From Polyrhizophydium stewartii (taxonomy: Eukaryota; Chytridiomycota; Chytridiomycetes; Rhizophydiales), in contig JADGIZ010000598.1 in assembly GCA_027604665.1 (NCBI GenBank), forward strand, positions 1 to 11,351: 11,351 nucleotides of DNA, read 5' to 3'. A program made the position numbers and the translations under genes. The number at the start of each line of letters is the position of its first letter. Position 1 is the stretch's first letter. Shown in pieces: positions 1 to 9,970 of the stretch. Under the pieces are notes generated by a model. That model made no database searches. It saw only the letters and a program-made list of their open reading frames with translations, and was not told where the DNA came from.

Positions 1-797
<797 letters not shown>

Positions 798-1093
798 AGG
801 CCACGTTTCTTTGCGAGAGCGCTGCTCCTTCGCCTCTCGATGTCGTCGTCGTCGTCGTCGTTGTCGCCGTTGTTGCTGCTTGCTGCCGCGGCTGTCTCGC
901 GGACTGCCCGCTCAACAATGGCCCACGCGCGCGCTCGCCGTACGAGCCGCGCGATGCCCGTGCCCGCTGTGTGTGTCTCTTCCCCTCGCGCCGTCCCATG
1001 TGTGCAGTCCCGCTCCTGCCGCCATGAGTGCGAGATGGGCGAGCTGCGATGCGCCGTGTGCGGCCGACTTTTGCCTGATGCGGCGCGGGCGCG
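798..1093. other. Intergenic: adenylate kinase 3' UTR and upstream region of the next gene
   Basis: Between the TAA of the kinase and the ATG at 1094 I see no conserved coding sequence. The stretch holds a (tcg)n microsatellite at about 842-866, grading into ttg/ctg triplets, and GC-rich sequence after it. Several short frames are open only because of base composition. No canonical aataaa polyadenylation signal or TATA box was seen. Confidence 0.6.
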
Positions 1094-1915
1094 ATGGCCG
1101 TCAGCGCCGAGCTGAGCGTGCTGATTGCCGCCGTTGCGCTCATGGCCCTCGGCGCCGCCGCGTACGCCTGCGCGACGCTGCTCGGCCGCCCGTGCGTGCG
1201 CTCGCGCGTCGTCCCGCTTGCGTCTGCTGCCGCTCAGATGCGCAAGCCGGTGTGGTCGTCGGGGCCGCATCCACAGCATCCGCAGCAGCAGCATCCGGCG
1301 ACTGGCGGTGGCACACGTCCGCGCGGCGCGCGGCTCGAGTTTGTTGATGGTGCGTGGCGACGGACGTCGCTTAAGCCGCGCACGGACCCGCGGGACCCGT
1401 ACGGCTTGCACTCGCACTCGCACTCGCACACCGACGCCCAGTCCCACGCCCAGGCCCAGGCCCAAGCCGACAGTCGGCGAGCAGACGCGGATCTGGATCT
1501 GGATCTGGATCCGGCTGGCGAGCGACGGAGCGGTCGGCCCGCACCCGCGGACGTGGATATCCCGCGCATCGTTATTGAAGACGCAGACGGGGCGGATCTC
1601 GCCGGCCTGGAATCGCCTGCTCCTCCGCCGATGCCGCCGCCGAGCCAGCAACAGCACCACCCGCCGCGCGATGCCGGCGTTGTGTTTATCGACGTGGGAT
1701 CATCGTCGACCTCAAAGCCTGCGGCGTCGACGCAGCCGGCGCAGCAGTCGCGGCCGCACTCGTCCCGCTCTCGTGCGTCGAGCGAGTCGCTGTCGCCTGC
1801 GTCTGCCGAGACGATCCACAGGCTGCTGGTGCCGCCGCGGCAGGCGCCTGTGGCTGCGGTTCCTGTCCGGTCGCGGCAGGCAAATGACGACATGGTCGTC
1901 GAGGATCTTGACTAG
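1094..1915 (+). CDS. Unrecognised single-pass membrane protein with low-complexity tail (273 aa)
   Basis: I do not recognise a family. The frame is open from ATG 1094 to TAG 1913-1915 without an intron, and its third codon positions are mainly G or C, unlike the competing frames. Residues about 7-30 (LSVLIAAVALMALGAAAYACATLL) form one strongly hydrophobic segment followed by Arg-rich sequence. It could be a signal anchor or an N-terminal transmembrane helix with a cytosolic tail. The rest looks disordered: a His-Ser alternation near residues 106-112, an Ala-Gln alternation near 118-125, a Leu-Asp alternation near 133-141, and Pro/Gln- and Ser-rich stretches. Short non-repetitive islands (RLEFVDGAWRRTSL, VDIPRIVIEDADG, DAGVVFIDVGSSS, and the acidic end DDMVVEDLD) argue for a real gene. 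It lies 296 bp downstream of the adenylate kinase on the same strand and converges with the WDR48-like gene. An earlier in-frame start is not supported. Confidence 0.7.
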   Translation: MAVSAELSVLIAAVALMALGAAAYACATLLGRPCVRSRVVPLASAAAQMRKPVWSSGPHPQHPQQQHPATGGGTRPRGARLEFVDGAWRRTSLKPRTDPRDPYGLHSHSHSHTDAQSHAQAQAQADSRRADADLDLDLDPAGERRSGRPAPADVDIPRIVIEDADGADLAGLESPAPPPMPPPSQQQHHPPRDAGVVFIDVGSSSTSKPAASTQPAQQSRPHSSRSRASSESLSPASAETIHRLLVPPRQAPVAAVPVRSRQANDDMVVEDLD

Positions 1916-2157
1916 CCCTTGGCGTTCTTCGCCATCATCACCATCACAGCTATCCCCCCGTCTTGGCGTCGTTGATATGAAGCTTCTTGCTCCGTTGTTT
2001 CTTTTAATGTTTTTTTTTTTGGGGGGGGGGTTGGTTGTTGGCCACCCATCCTTCAGCTTCACACACGCACATGCACACACACACACAAGGGCCATTCCCC
2101 ACTTGCTTGTCCTCATCGTATCAAATGCACCTGAGCTCAGGATCAGACTTGGCGGTC
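1916..2157. other. Convergent intergenic region between the membrane-protein gene and the WDR48-like gene
   Basis: These 242 bases separate two stop codons that face each other, so both 3' UTRs must lie in or across them. The stretch has a T-rich segment, an 11-base T run joined to a 10-base G run (2010-2030) and a CA-rich tract (about 2061-2087). No aataaa is visible on either strand. Overlapping transcript ends are likely but not shown. Confidence 0.6.
2010..2030. repeat. T11-G10 homopolymer pair
   Basis: Eleven T (2010-2020) are followed directly by ten G (2021-2030); on the minus strand this reads C10A11. Homopolymers of this length are hotspots for slippage and for sequencing error. The pair lies outside both neighbouring coding regions, in the convergent 3' UTR space. 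Confidence 0.95.
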
Positions 2158-5100
2158 TCATGACTCGAGGTACATGAGCACAATGTCGCTCCCAGATTTC
2201 CACACTTGGTGCTTGACCGTCGCGAGAGTCATGCGTGGCGAGAGGACCTGAGTCGCGCCACGCGCACATGTCCAGACACGACGATACAAATGCGTCAGTA
2301 TATCATCACGATTGTGAGGCACTTTCTCTCACGAAAAACTCTTTTGGCACCAACAACCTCCTCACCTTGTCGTTGCAAATGATGCGGATCGAGACACCCC
2401 GCCCTTGGCTTGCCGACAGTGTCTGCTGCAGCGTGGACTGCGATGTCTGCGGCTGCGGCTGCGGATGCGGCTGCGGCTGTACCAACGCAACACCAGAAGC
2501 GCCAGTCTGCATCGGCAGCTGCGGCTGCATCTGGGTCTGTCCGCCCGGCACGCCCAAAGTTCCCGCACCGCCCGCCGCGGGCGTCGTCGACCCGCTCGGC
2601 GCGGGCGACGGCGCGCGCGACGGCATCGGCGTGCCCAGACACGCGGGGTCGACTTCCAGCCGGAGGTGCATGGCCACATGGCCAATGACCTTTTTGATGC
2701 GCAGCATGCGGTTGGCGTTGAGCCGCGTTGGCACGCTGCCGGGGTTGCTACGATCGTGGGTGTGAGTGTTTGTAGACGTGCGTTTGTGCGGGCGTCAAGA
2801 GGGGTTTGGTGTCAGCTTCCCGAGTCAAGTATCACGCCGCTTTGGTCGGATGCGCCATGAGTGCTTGTGCGTCGATAAAGGTGTGTCGATGTGGGCAGAG
2901 AAGAGAGGGCACAGGGGCTGTGATATCGCAGCAAACTCACATGTCCCCAGGCTTCGAGTCCGGATGGGGCTGCAGCACAAAGCTCAGCTTGCCTGGCTCC
3001 CGATGCGGCGGCCGGCCCTGTCCACCGATGTCAGACCATCACATACACACAAGACGCACACACACAAAACGCACACACACACAAAACGCACACATACAAA
3101 GCCAGTCTCACCTCAATGATCCACTCGTACAGCCACGCCGGAAACACTTCCTCGAGTTCCTTGGCCTTGCGCGGCATACCCAGCTCGCCGCTCAAGCCGC
3201 GAAAGACGTGCATGTACGACGACGCCTCGGGCGACTCTTCGTAGCTGATGATCAGCGGCACCTCGGGCGGGATCTCGATCATGGGTGTCTCGTCGTAGTT
3301 GAGGAAGCAAGGGGGTTCAGCCTCGCGTTGTTGATGTTGTTGCTGTTGTTGCTGTTGTTGCTGTTGTTGCTGCTGTTGTTGTTGCTGTTGTTGTTGTTGT
3401 TGGAGGTTTTGGAGGTTTTGGAGTTGTTGCTGGCGTGATATCGGCTGTGGGCCCCCAGAGTGCGTCGGTGACATGGGCTGGCTGCTTGTCCTCTGCTCAC
3501 ATACACAAAACATCACCGTCAGCGCTCACAATCAAGAGGCCGGAGCGAGACGAGAGAGATCCGGGTGCAACATGAAATGACAGGTCTCACTTCAAACGAC
3601 ACTGTGCTTGCGTTGCTGACAAGCAGCCCTGGCACGCTCTGACCCGACGACGCCGCTTGGCCAGCAGAGGGTCCTGCAGACGGGTTGTGCCCATGCTGCG
3701 CAAAGTGCGAGTCGGCTTCGGCCGCCGTCGCAGGCACCGCCGCAGGGGCAGCCGCAGGTGCCGCTGTCGCAGCCGCTGATGAAGCCCCGTGCGCAGGCGA
3801 ACCGCTCGCTGTCGTGTGCACGCTGCTGCTCGACGAGTTGGACGTGAAGGCGCCAAAGAGCCCCGCCGCCGAGCTGCCCCACTTGCGCCGCTTGGGCGGC
3901 TCCTGCTGCGTCTGGGCGGGAGGCGGCGCCGCCGACGGCTGCCCCTGGGCGGACGCCGCCTGCGCCGTGGCGGCCGCTGTGTGTGCAGATCCCGCGGCCG
4001 CTGTCCCGGCTGCTCCCGTCGCGGCCGTGCCGGTGCCGGACGCTGCGGCGCCGCCGGGTGGAGCTGTCCCCTGCGGCGAGGCCGACGCCGACCCCTGCGG
4101 AGTCACTGCTCCGCTGCCGCTGGCCTCGCCGCCAGTGTCGTCGCCCTTGCCGCTTCCACCCGTCGTCGTCCTTCGCCGCATCTTGAACTTGTCCATGAAC
4201 GATGCGCTCGGCGCAACGTACCCGGCGCCGGCCGGCCCGCCTTGGCTGCCTTGGCCGCTGCCCCCGCCGCTCTGGGACGCACCCGCAGTCGGCGTCGCAC
4301 CGCCCGTCGATGCTCCGGATCCGCCGGTGATGGCGCCGGCGGCGGCGGCCATGGCGGACGAGGCCGAAGACAGGCTCTTGCGCAGACTCAGCCGCCTCAG
4401 CGACGGCGAGCTGCTGCTGCTGGTTGTCGACGACGGAGCCGTTGCAGCCGCTGGAGTCGGCACGCCTGCCGAGGGCGTCACCACCACAAACGGCAGCGTG
4501 GGCGACGGCGCGGCGGGCAAGGGCGGCAGCGGCGCGGTTGTTTCTGCAGTCGACGACGATGCTGGATCTGGTGTTCCTGCAGGCGGTGCGCTCTCGGGGC
4601 GTGGGGGCGAGGCGGGCGGCCCTGTCGACGGCGAGCTGGACTTGAGCGACGTGCCGGACTCGGTCGAGCCGTCTGAGCCGTCTCCTGGCGAGGCCGGGAT
4701 CTGCGTGGTTGCTGCATGTCTGCAGTGTCAGCACCGGCATCGCCGTCACCAAACCCGCTTCCCACAAGCGATTGCCATTGTCTCGTTTTGTGAGGACAGC
4801 ACAACCGCAAGCACTCACCCGACTCGCCGGCAGCCTCGGCGGGTGGAAGCGTCTTGGGATCGCACTCGCTGTCGTCCTCGCCAATCGGCGCAAACAGCGA
4901 CGGCCGTCCATGAGATCCAGACGAAGCCCCAAGATACGCCGAGGTGCCTGGCCCAGTGCCTCCAGGGACGCCCAATGCCTGCCCGCCGCGGGCAAACGAG
5001 TTCCCGAGCGAGCTGGATGCCATCGAGCCTGACAGCGACGTATCCAGCCGCGGCGCAATCGACAGACTGGCATTCAGATCCGGTGTCTGGCGGCCGGCGA

Positions 5101-7833
5101 GCGTCATGCCGCCGAGCATTGACATGACTGTCTCGCCGCTCTGCGCGCTCATGCTCGACGTGAGTGCCATGGCCGGCGCAAAATGCTGCCGCAGCGACGG
5201 GTCGCCTGGGAACACGCTGCGCGCATAGTGCAGCAGCAGGTACGTGAGCACCCAGCGGGCAATGTTGATGCGCTGGTCCTCGTTCTGCGGGGGCGGCGCA
5301 ATGCCCAGCTCGTCGTGGTACACCTCGCCGTCGTAGCAGCGGCCTTCCTCGAGATGCACGGTGAGAGCCTGGTGCAGTGGACACCAAGATCCGTGTGTCA
5401 GCCAACGCGGTCTTGCTCTCACGGTGAGCGCCATCACTTTGCACTCCGCAATGCCAGATACGCACGCCGCTCTTGGTGTCGATCGTGCACCAGTTGGCGA
5501 CCCACTCGCCCGTGTTCTCGGCCTGCACCGTCTTGTCAAAGTCCGAGGCGCCAAACGACTTGAGCCGGCAGCACCGCACGATATCCCACAAAACAACCTC
5601 GCCAGAGGTGTCGAGCGTGACAACGCTGCGGCGGTTGTTGAGCAGCGCAAACTTGGTGATACCGGGAGCGCCTGCAATCGTCCCGTCCGGCTCGCGCCAC
5701 AGCGGCTCAATGTGCTGGTCGTCCAGGTCCACATCGCCGCCGCCCGCACCCGCGGCGCCGCCAGCTGTGCCCGACACAAGGTGGGTGCCCGTGGCCTCGA
5801 TCGAGAACACCGATGCGCGCGCCGACATGACCGACGCCGAGTCGTCAAACGCGGGCGGCGTGTGCTGGATGATGGCGCCCTTGGGGATCACGAGCTTGCC
5901 GCCCACAGGCCCAAACGGCGTCGTGGGCCGCGCCGAAAAGGTCACATCGCGCCATCGGTTGACGTGCGATCGCGGCGTCGCGGTCCAGATGAACGCATCC
6001 TCCATGGCCGCAATGCGCACCACAGGAGCATCCTCCCTGCAGATCACGACGCTCTCGGCGCAGTCCTCGGCCGCGCGGCCGACGGGGGTGCGCGACGTCT
6101 TGGTGACGAACCCGTCGCGCGACCCGGCCCAGAACGTGTCGAGCGTCGGGCTGCACGAGGCCAGGCACCACACGGCGTCGTCAAAGTGCGTGAACGTCGT
6201 GTGGCACCGCGACGCCATGGCCAGCGACCACACCTTGACCGTCGTGTCCGACGACGCCGAGATGACCCAACGGCCGTCGTCGCTCACGAGCAGGTCGCGG
6301 ATATTGTCCGCGTGGCCCTGCAGCCGCAGCACGGCGCTCGACAGCGACGCCGTCGGCGTGCGGGGGTCCCACACCCGCACAATCTTCTCGGGCGACCCGG
6401 ACACGAGCACCGTGCCCGCCGGGTTGCACGCCAGCGCGTACACCGACGCACTGGGCTTGTCCGTCTTCATCACCGTGCGCGGCCGCTCGCGGCCCTCGCG
6501 CACGTCCCACAGCTGGATGCACCGGTCGAGCCCTGCTGATGCAACAAAGCTGCCGTGCGGCGAGTACGCCAGCCGCTTGACGTAGTCGGTGTGGTGCCCG
6601 ATTCGCACCGCGGGGGCGTCCTCTCGCGTGCGCCACATGCAGATCGTGCGGTCCGATGAGCACGAGATCACTGCGCGGTTGCACGGCGTCAGCGCCCTCG
6701 CAGAGCCAGCAGCGCCTCGCACGCCAACTCAGGCGCTCTCGCACGATTCTCATTGCTGTTGCAGAGAACGATATCGTTGACCCAGTCGGTGTGGTGCTGG
6801 AACGACCGCGCGAACTGCGTCGGCGGCAGCTTGGGCTGCAGCCAGACGATGAACGCCGCCGGAAGCCCGTTCAGCAGCACGGCAAGAGGTCGCAATGGGT
6901 CAGCAGCGTGCTTCGCAGTCGCATCTCGGGATCGGGGGGTGCCACCACCGGCGAGCGGGGTATCCAAGTCGTCCGCACCACCAAGCGCGGGCTCACAAAG
7001 ATGCGGCGGTTGTGCTCGGAAACAACGTCCATGGTCAGCCCAGACAGAGACGGCTGCGCGGGCGACACAGGGCCCAAGCTCGGCACGGGGCTGGCGAGCG
7101 GCGGGTCGACCAGCGCCTGGTTCGAGAAGGACACGGCGCGGCGGGAGGGTCCCGAGCGGAGCTCCGAGATGCCGCGGGCTGCGAGCGACGACGAGGTTCC
7201 GCGCGGAGAGGTCCCCGTGGAGGCGCCGGGGATCACCAGCAACGGCGCGGCACTGCCTGGGACCGACAGGCGGCCCGTCAGGGTCGTGCCCGCCACCAGC
7301 AGCGCCTGCTCCGACGAGCCGGCGGCGGCCGTTGGTCGTGCGGTGCGGGCGAGGATCAGATCCGCCGAGCGTGCTGTCGGCAGCCATGCGGCAGCCTCCT
7401 CGGCCGTGGGCAGCCGCACGCCAACCTCAACGGCTGCTTCGAGGTTTGCGGAGCCTCTCTTGGCGCTGCGTGGCTCGCCGCGGCCGTTGCCGTTGTCGTC
7501 GCCGTTGTCGCCGTTGCCGACATCCCGCCCGCTGGCCGTGTCTGCCGCTTGCGGCCCGACAGGCACCGCTTCAAGACCCAGGGCGCCGGTCAAGGCAGCG
7601 TCGCCAGGTGTCCCAGCGGCTGCCGCAGGGGTGCGCGGAGAGGCAGGCCAAGCCGCGGCACCGGCTGGATGCTGCGACGGCGGCCACTCGGCCACGGCGT
7701 CGAGACGCAGGTACCAAGCCGCCACGGCTCCGTCGCGGCCGCCCGTGTACAGCAGCCCGCCCGCAGCCTCCGCACCAGCGCCGCGGTCAGAGCTCTGCCT
7801 CTGCCTTTCGATACCGCTTGCGCTGCTGTCGTC

Positions 7834-7864
<31 letters not shown>

Positions 7865-8070
7865 TCGCTCTCTGTTGACGACGACGAAGGAGACGCCTGC
7901 CTGGCTCGCTGCCCAGATCGCCGCCGAGAGTGCCTCGAAGTGCGGCCGGTGCCAGAAAGCCCCGTCAGGTCGAGGGCCAGCGCGTTGACGCCGCCTGTGT
8001 GCTGCGTGCCGTTGAAGTCATCCTTGATGATGTATGAGACCCGCGAGCGAGCCCGGCCGCCGCCGACCAT
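2158..8070 (-). CDS. WDR48/UAF1 (Bun107)-type WD40 protein, nine exons, about 1652 aa
   Basis: Proteins of this family bind and activate USP1/USP12/USP46-type deubiquitinases (Bun107 with Ubp9 in fission yeast). My splice model on the minus strand is 8070-6997, 6835-6745, 6670-5466, 5368-4819, 4711-3591, 3492-3112, 3017-2941, 2735-2366, 2247-2158. All junctions are GT-AG and keep phase. The N-terminus SRVSYIIKDDF...GVNALALD and LYTGGRDG form the first blade. Then come HHTDWVNDIVLCN, LISCSSDRTICMW, HHTDYVKRLAY, SASSDTTVKVW and TLDTSGEVVLWDI, completing the propeller. WVANWCTIDTKSGALTVHLEE starts the DUF3337/ancillary part. The SUMO-like end has RMLRIKKVIGHV, RIICNDKVLSPRMTL and the terminal VKHQVWKSGSDIVLMYLES. 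The chosen ATG (8068-8070) has A at -3 and G at +4 and gives the usual short lead. Human WDR48 is about 677 aa; the excess is low-complexity insertion (residues about 120-358 and most of 900-1350). The acceptor of intron 1 is the least certain: 6836 was chosen, but cag sites nearby would also keep frame. Confidence 0.9.
3018..3111 (-). other. Intron 6 of the WDR48-like gene, filled with GT/CA tandem repeats
   Basis: The donor is GAG|gtgaga at 3111 and the acceptor is ggacag ending at 3018, phase 0. About 60 of its 94 bases (3041-3100) are CA-rich on the plus strand, with the block acgcacacacac plus aaa repeated about three times with small length differences. Splicing it out joins EWIIE to GRPPHREPGKLSF, matching the spacing of the family before the LQPH motif. 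Confidence 0.85.
3328..3402 (-). repeat. Polyglutamine-coding CAG/CAA tract in exon 6 of the WDR48-like gene
   Basis: On the minus strand about 25 codons are CAA or CAG, broken by a single His near the 3' end. The tract is preceded by a QNLQNL repeat and followed at once by the conserved-looking sequence PPCFLNYDETPMIEIPPEVP, so it sits on the border of a folded domain. The mixture of CAA and CAG suggests an older tract rather than a fresh expansion. Confidence 0.95.
7828..7872 (-). repeat. Asp/Ser repeat tract inside the first WD blade of the WDR48-like protein
   Basis: On the plus strand this is gtcgtcgtcgtcgtc followed by gctgtc units. On the coding strand it gives an alternating Ser-Asp run ending in five Asp (residues about 66-81). 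It lies between GVNALALD and LYTGGRDG, two strands that should be close neighbours in the first propeller blade, so it is expected to loop out of the blade. Ser next to acidic residues would suit casein kinase 2 phosphorylation; that is inference only. Confidence 0.85.
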
Positions 8071-8602
8071 TCTCCAGCAAAGCGCCAATTGGCCGAGTTG
8101 CGTCCAAGACAGGCTCACGGCCAGGGTCTGTTCTTGCCGTGAGTGCCGATCAAGAAACCTGCTCACGACCAGAGTATGCTGGAGTGCTGCATTGCTGTGG
8201 TTCTCCCACAAAATGGATGGATGTGTGGCAGTAACAGTATGCCATGCTTGATGATCTGGTGGCTTGCGATCGTGCCGCAGGCTGTCCAGCTTGACCATGA
8301 ACTTGCAACCACCGCCCGGCTCCATAGTTTGACGAGTCGAACGAATCACTCTTGTGTGCGCCGAATCACGCGCTGTTGCCCTGGCGCCAGGCGATGCTGC
8401 AGTTCGAACATCAGCAGAGTCTCGTGGCAAGTTTGACTTGGCGCAAGAGTTGTTTGTGTCAGAGCTTGTTGTCCCAATAATTGGATGGTGATCTTCAAGC
8501 GTAAATCATTTCAGATTGTGCCGTGCAGCGCGACAATTGGACAAAGAGTGACTGAGGTGGGGGATTGGGGGGCCCGAGCCGCGGCTGGAAGGCACGCGGC
8601 TC
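8071..8602 (-). promoter_or_regulatory. Upstream region of the WDR48-like gene with three CCAAT/ATTGG sites
   Basis: No conserved coding sequence was found in these 530 bases. The minus-strand frame of exon 1 stays open upstream to about 8430 but has no family similarity before the chosen ATG. Three sites read CCAAT on one or both strands: the perfect palindrome gccaattggc at 8084-8093 (about 15-25 bases before the ATG), ccaat-a-attgg at 8474-8484, and caattgg at 8534-8540. CCAAT is the core bound by the HAP/NF-Y complex in fungi. Whether these sites act here, and on which gene, is inference. Confidence 0.4.
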
Positions 8603-9970
8603 TTGTTTGGCAAAAGATCGGCCAAGAATGTATTTTGCACATGCAGCGCACTTTTCAACTCTGCCGATGCGATCCGCGCCGCCGCCGTGCACCTCGAGGC
8701 GTGGGCCGCCAAGTGGCAGATGTCGTACGGTGTGGCCAAGTGCGGCGTCATGTGCATCCGCGCCAAGGCTGGCCCGCCGCCCGCGCTTGACCCGCCCGTG
8801 CTGCTGCACGAGCAAGCCGCCCCGTTTGTCAGCGAGTATCGGTATCTTGGTGCCATCATCGACGACAAGCTCTCGTTCAAGCCGTAGCTCGAGCACAAGC
8901 GCGCCGTGGCCAAGAAGATTGTCGGTGCACTAAACCCTGTGCTTGCCAACCACCGCTTCTCGCCCAATATGCGCTTGCGCGTGTTCGACGCCGTTGTCCT
9001 TGGAAACGTGCGCTACGGCCTCGAGCTATTCTGTGGCAACAAGGCTGACATCGCGATGGCGCAGCCCGCGATCAGTGCCGGTCTGCGCACGGTCTTCGGC
9101 GTCCGCCCGTCGACGGCAGCCGGCCCGCTGCTCGTCGAGTCGGGCATCGGCTCGCTCGCTGCGATCTCGCTCGCGGCCACGATGCGCTTGTTCAATTGCG
9201 CTTGCGAGAAGTGCACCCCGATCAAGCTGATCTGCCACCACCCGCGTGTGCACAACCCGTGCCGCACACTCAAGTGGCGCTTGTCTCGCCGCGTCAGGCA
9301 GCAGCGCCGCAACTACCACGCCGTCAGGCGACTGGACAAGCCCGTCTCCTCCAGGGACGATCTGCGCAAGTTCGTGCTCGCCCGCACTCTCGCCATGTCG
9401 AGCCGCAACGACTCGACCAACCGATACGCCGCCGCCGGCTTCATCCACACGGCCGGCTTCGTCCACAACCCGATGTTCGACGAGCCGCGCTCGCGCGGCG
9501 TCCGTCTGGTTGCTGCGCAGCGCATGAACGGCTTCTGGACTGCCCGCTCTGCGCAGCACATCGCGGGGCTGCTCGTCAACCACCTGTTCGCCGCCGACCG
9601 CTGCATTCTGTGCAATGTCGGCATCGAAAATGTGCATCCACTCGCACACCTCGTTATTGTCTGCGTCTCGGTCAGAGCCGCTCGACGACAGGCGGGTCTG
9701 AACCCGCTCATTGACTCGGCCAAGGTGCAGGACCCCCAAGCCAACGACGACACCATTCTCACTCGGCTCCCTGGCGGAGCATCACAGGGCGAAGCGGCAA
9801 CCGGGCAGATCTGGATCGGGGGAACCGTGGAGCATGTTCAGGAGGGCACAGAGGGCAGACCGCCGGCGGCAAGACTGGCTGACTTCTTGAGTGTCGCTTA
9901 CCCAAGGTACGAAGCGCAGCTTTGGCACTTTCACAAGGAGCGACAACTCGAGGCAGCTCAGCACGATTAG
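8603..9970 (+). pseudogene. Reverse-transcriptase C-terminal fragment with one in-frame TAG
   Basis: One frame runs through 8603-9970 with a single TAG at 8885-8887, which splits it into 94 and 354+ codons. Before the stop are EAWAAKWQM, VAKCGVMCI and YRYLGAIIDDKLSF, the usual order of the RT thumb-side motifs in LINEs (W...KC..M, then YLG). The stop sits where related proteins often have Trp or another residue before the conserved xxHxxxxxKK stretch, here LEHKRAVAKK. Further on are VLGNVRYGLELF, the region before the zinc knuckle, and the knuckle itself, Cys-x2-Cys ... His ... Cys at about 9602-9664 (CILCNVGIENVHPLAHLVIVC, last residue Cys). The end (RLADFLSVAYPRYEAQLWHF) looks like a typical element tail. 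The part after the stop has no frameshift, so decay is slight. It encodes no active enzyme because the catalytic core is absent. Confidence 0.85.
8640..9970 (+). mobile_element. 5'-truncated non-LTR (LINE-type) retrotransposon relic
   Basis: Only the end of the reverse transcriptase frame and its zinc-knuckle tail remain. The endonuclease and the catalytic YADD-bearing palm are missing, as is usual when target-primed reverse transcription stops early. Recognisable sequence starts near 8650 (LFNSADAIRAA), which in such elements follows closely after the YADD motif. The 3' limit is uncertain: I saw no poly(A), short tandem 3' repeat or target-site duplication around 9970-10400, so the end is placed at the stop codon. 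The clade cannot be assigned from this fragment. Confidence 0.82.

Noticed and set aside
3328..3402. CRISPR-like or satellite array
   Set aside because: The repeats are simple triplets in a coding frame without spacers; they encode polyglutamine.
3685..5127. Long plus-strand open frame (480 codons) opposite the WDR48-like exons 4 and 5
   Set aside because: It is Ala/Val/Pro-rich and mirrors the low-complexity coding strand. It crosses well-supported minus-strand introns and shows no motif. It is open because stop codons are rare in such GC-rich DNA.
6656..8251. Plus-strand open frame of 531 codons opposite exons 1-3 of the WDR48-like gene
   Set aside because: The minus strand carries conserved WD40 sequence here; the plus frame has no recognisable domain and is explained by base composition.
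8071..8430. N-terminal extension of the WDR48-like protein to an in-frame start at 8430
   Set aside because: The extra residues resemble nothing in the family, contain the CCAAT sites, and would replace a well-placed ATG at 8070 that gives the normal distance to the VSYIIKDD motif.
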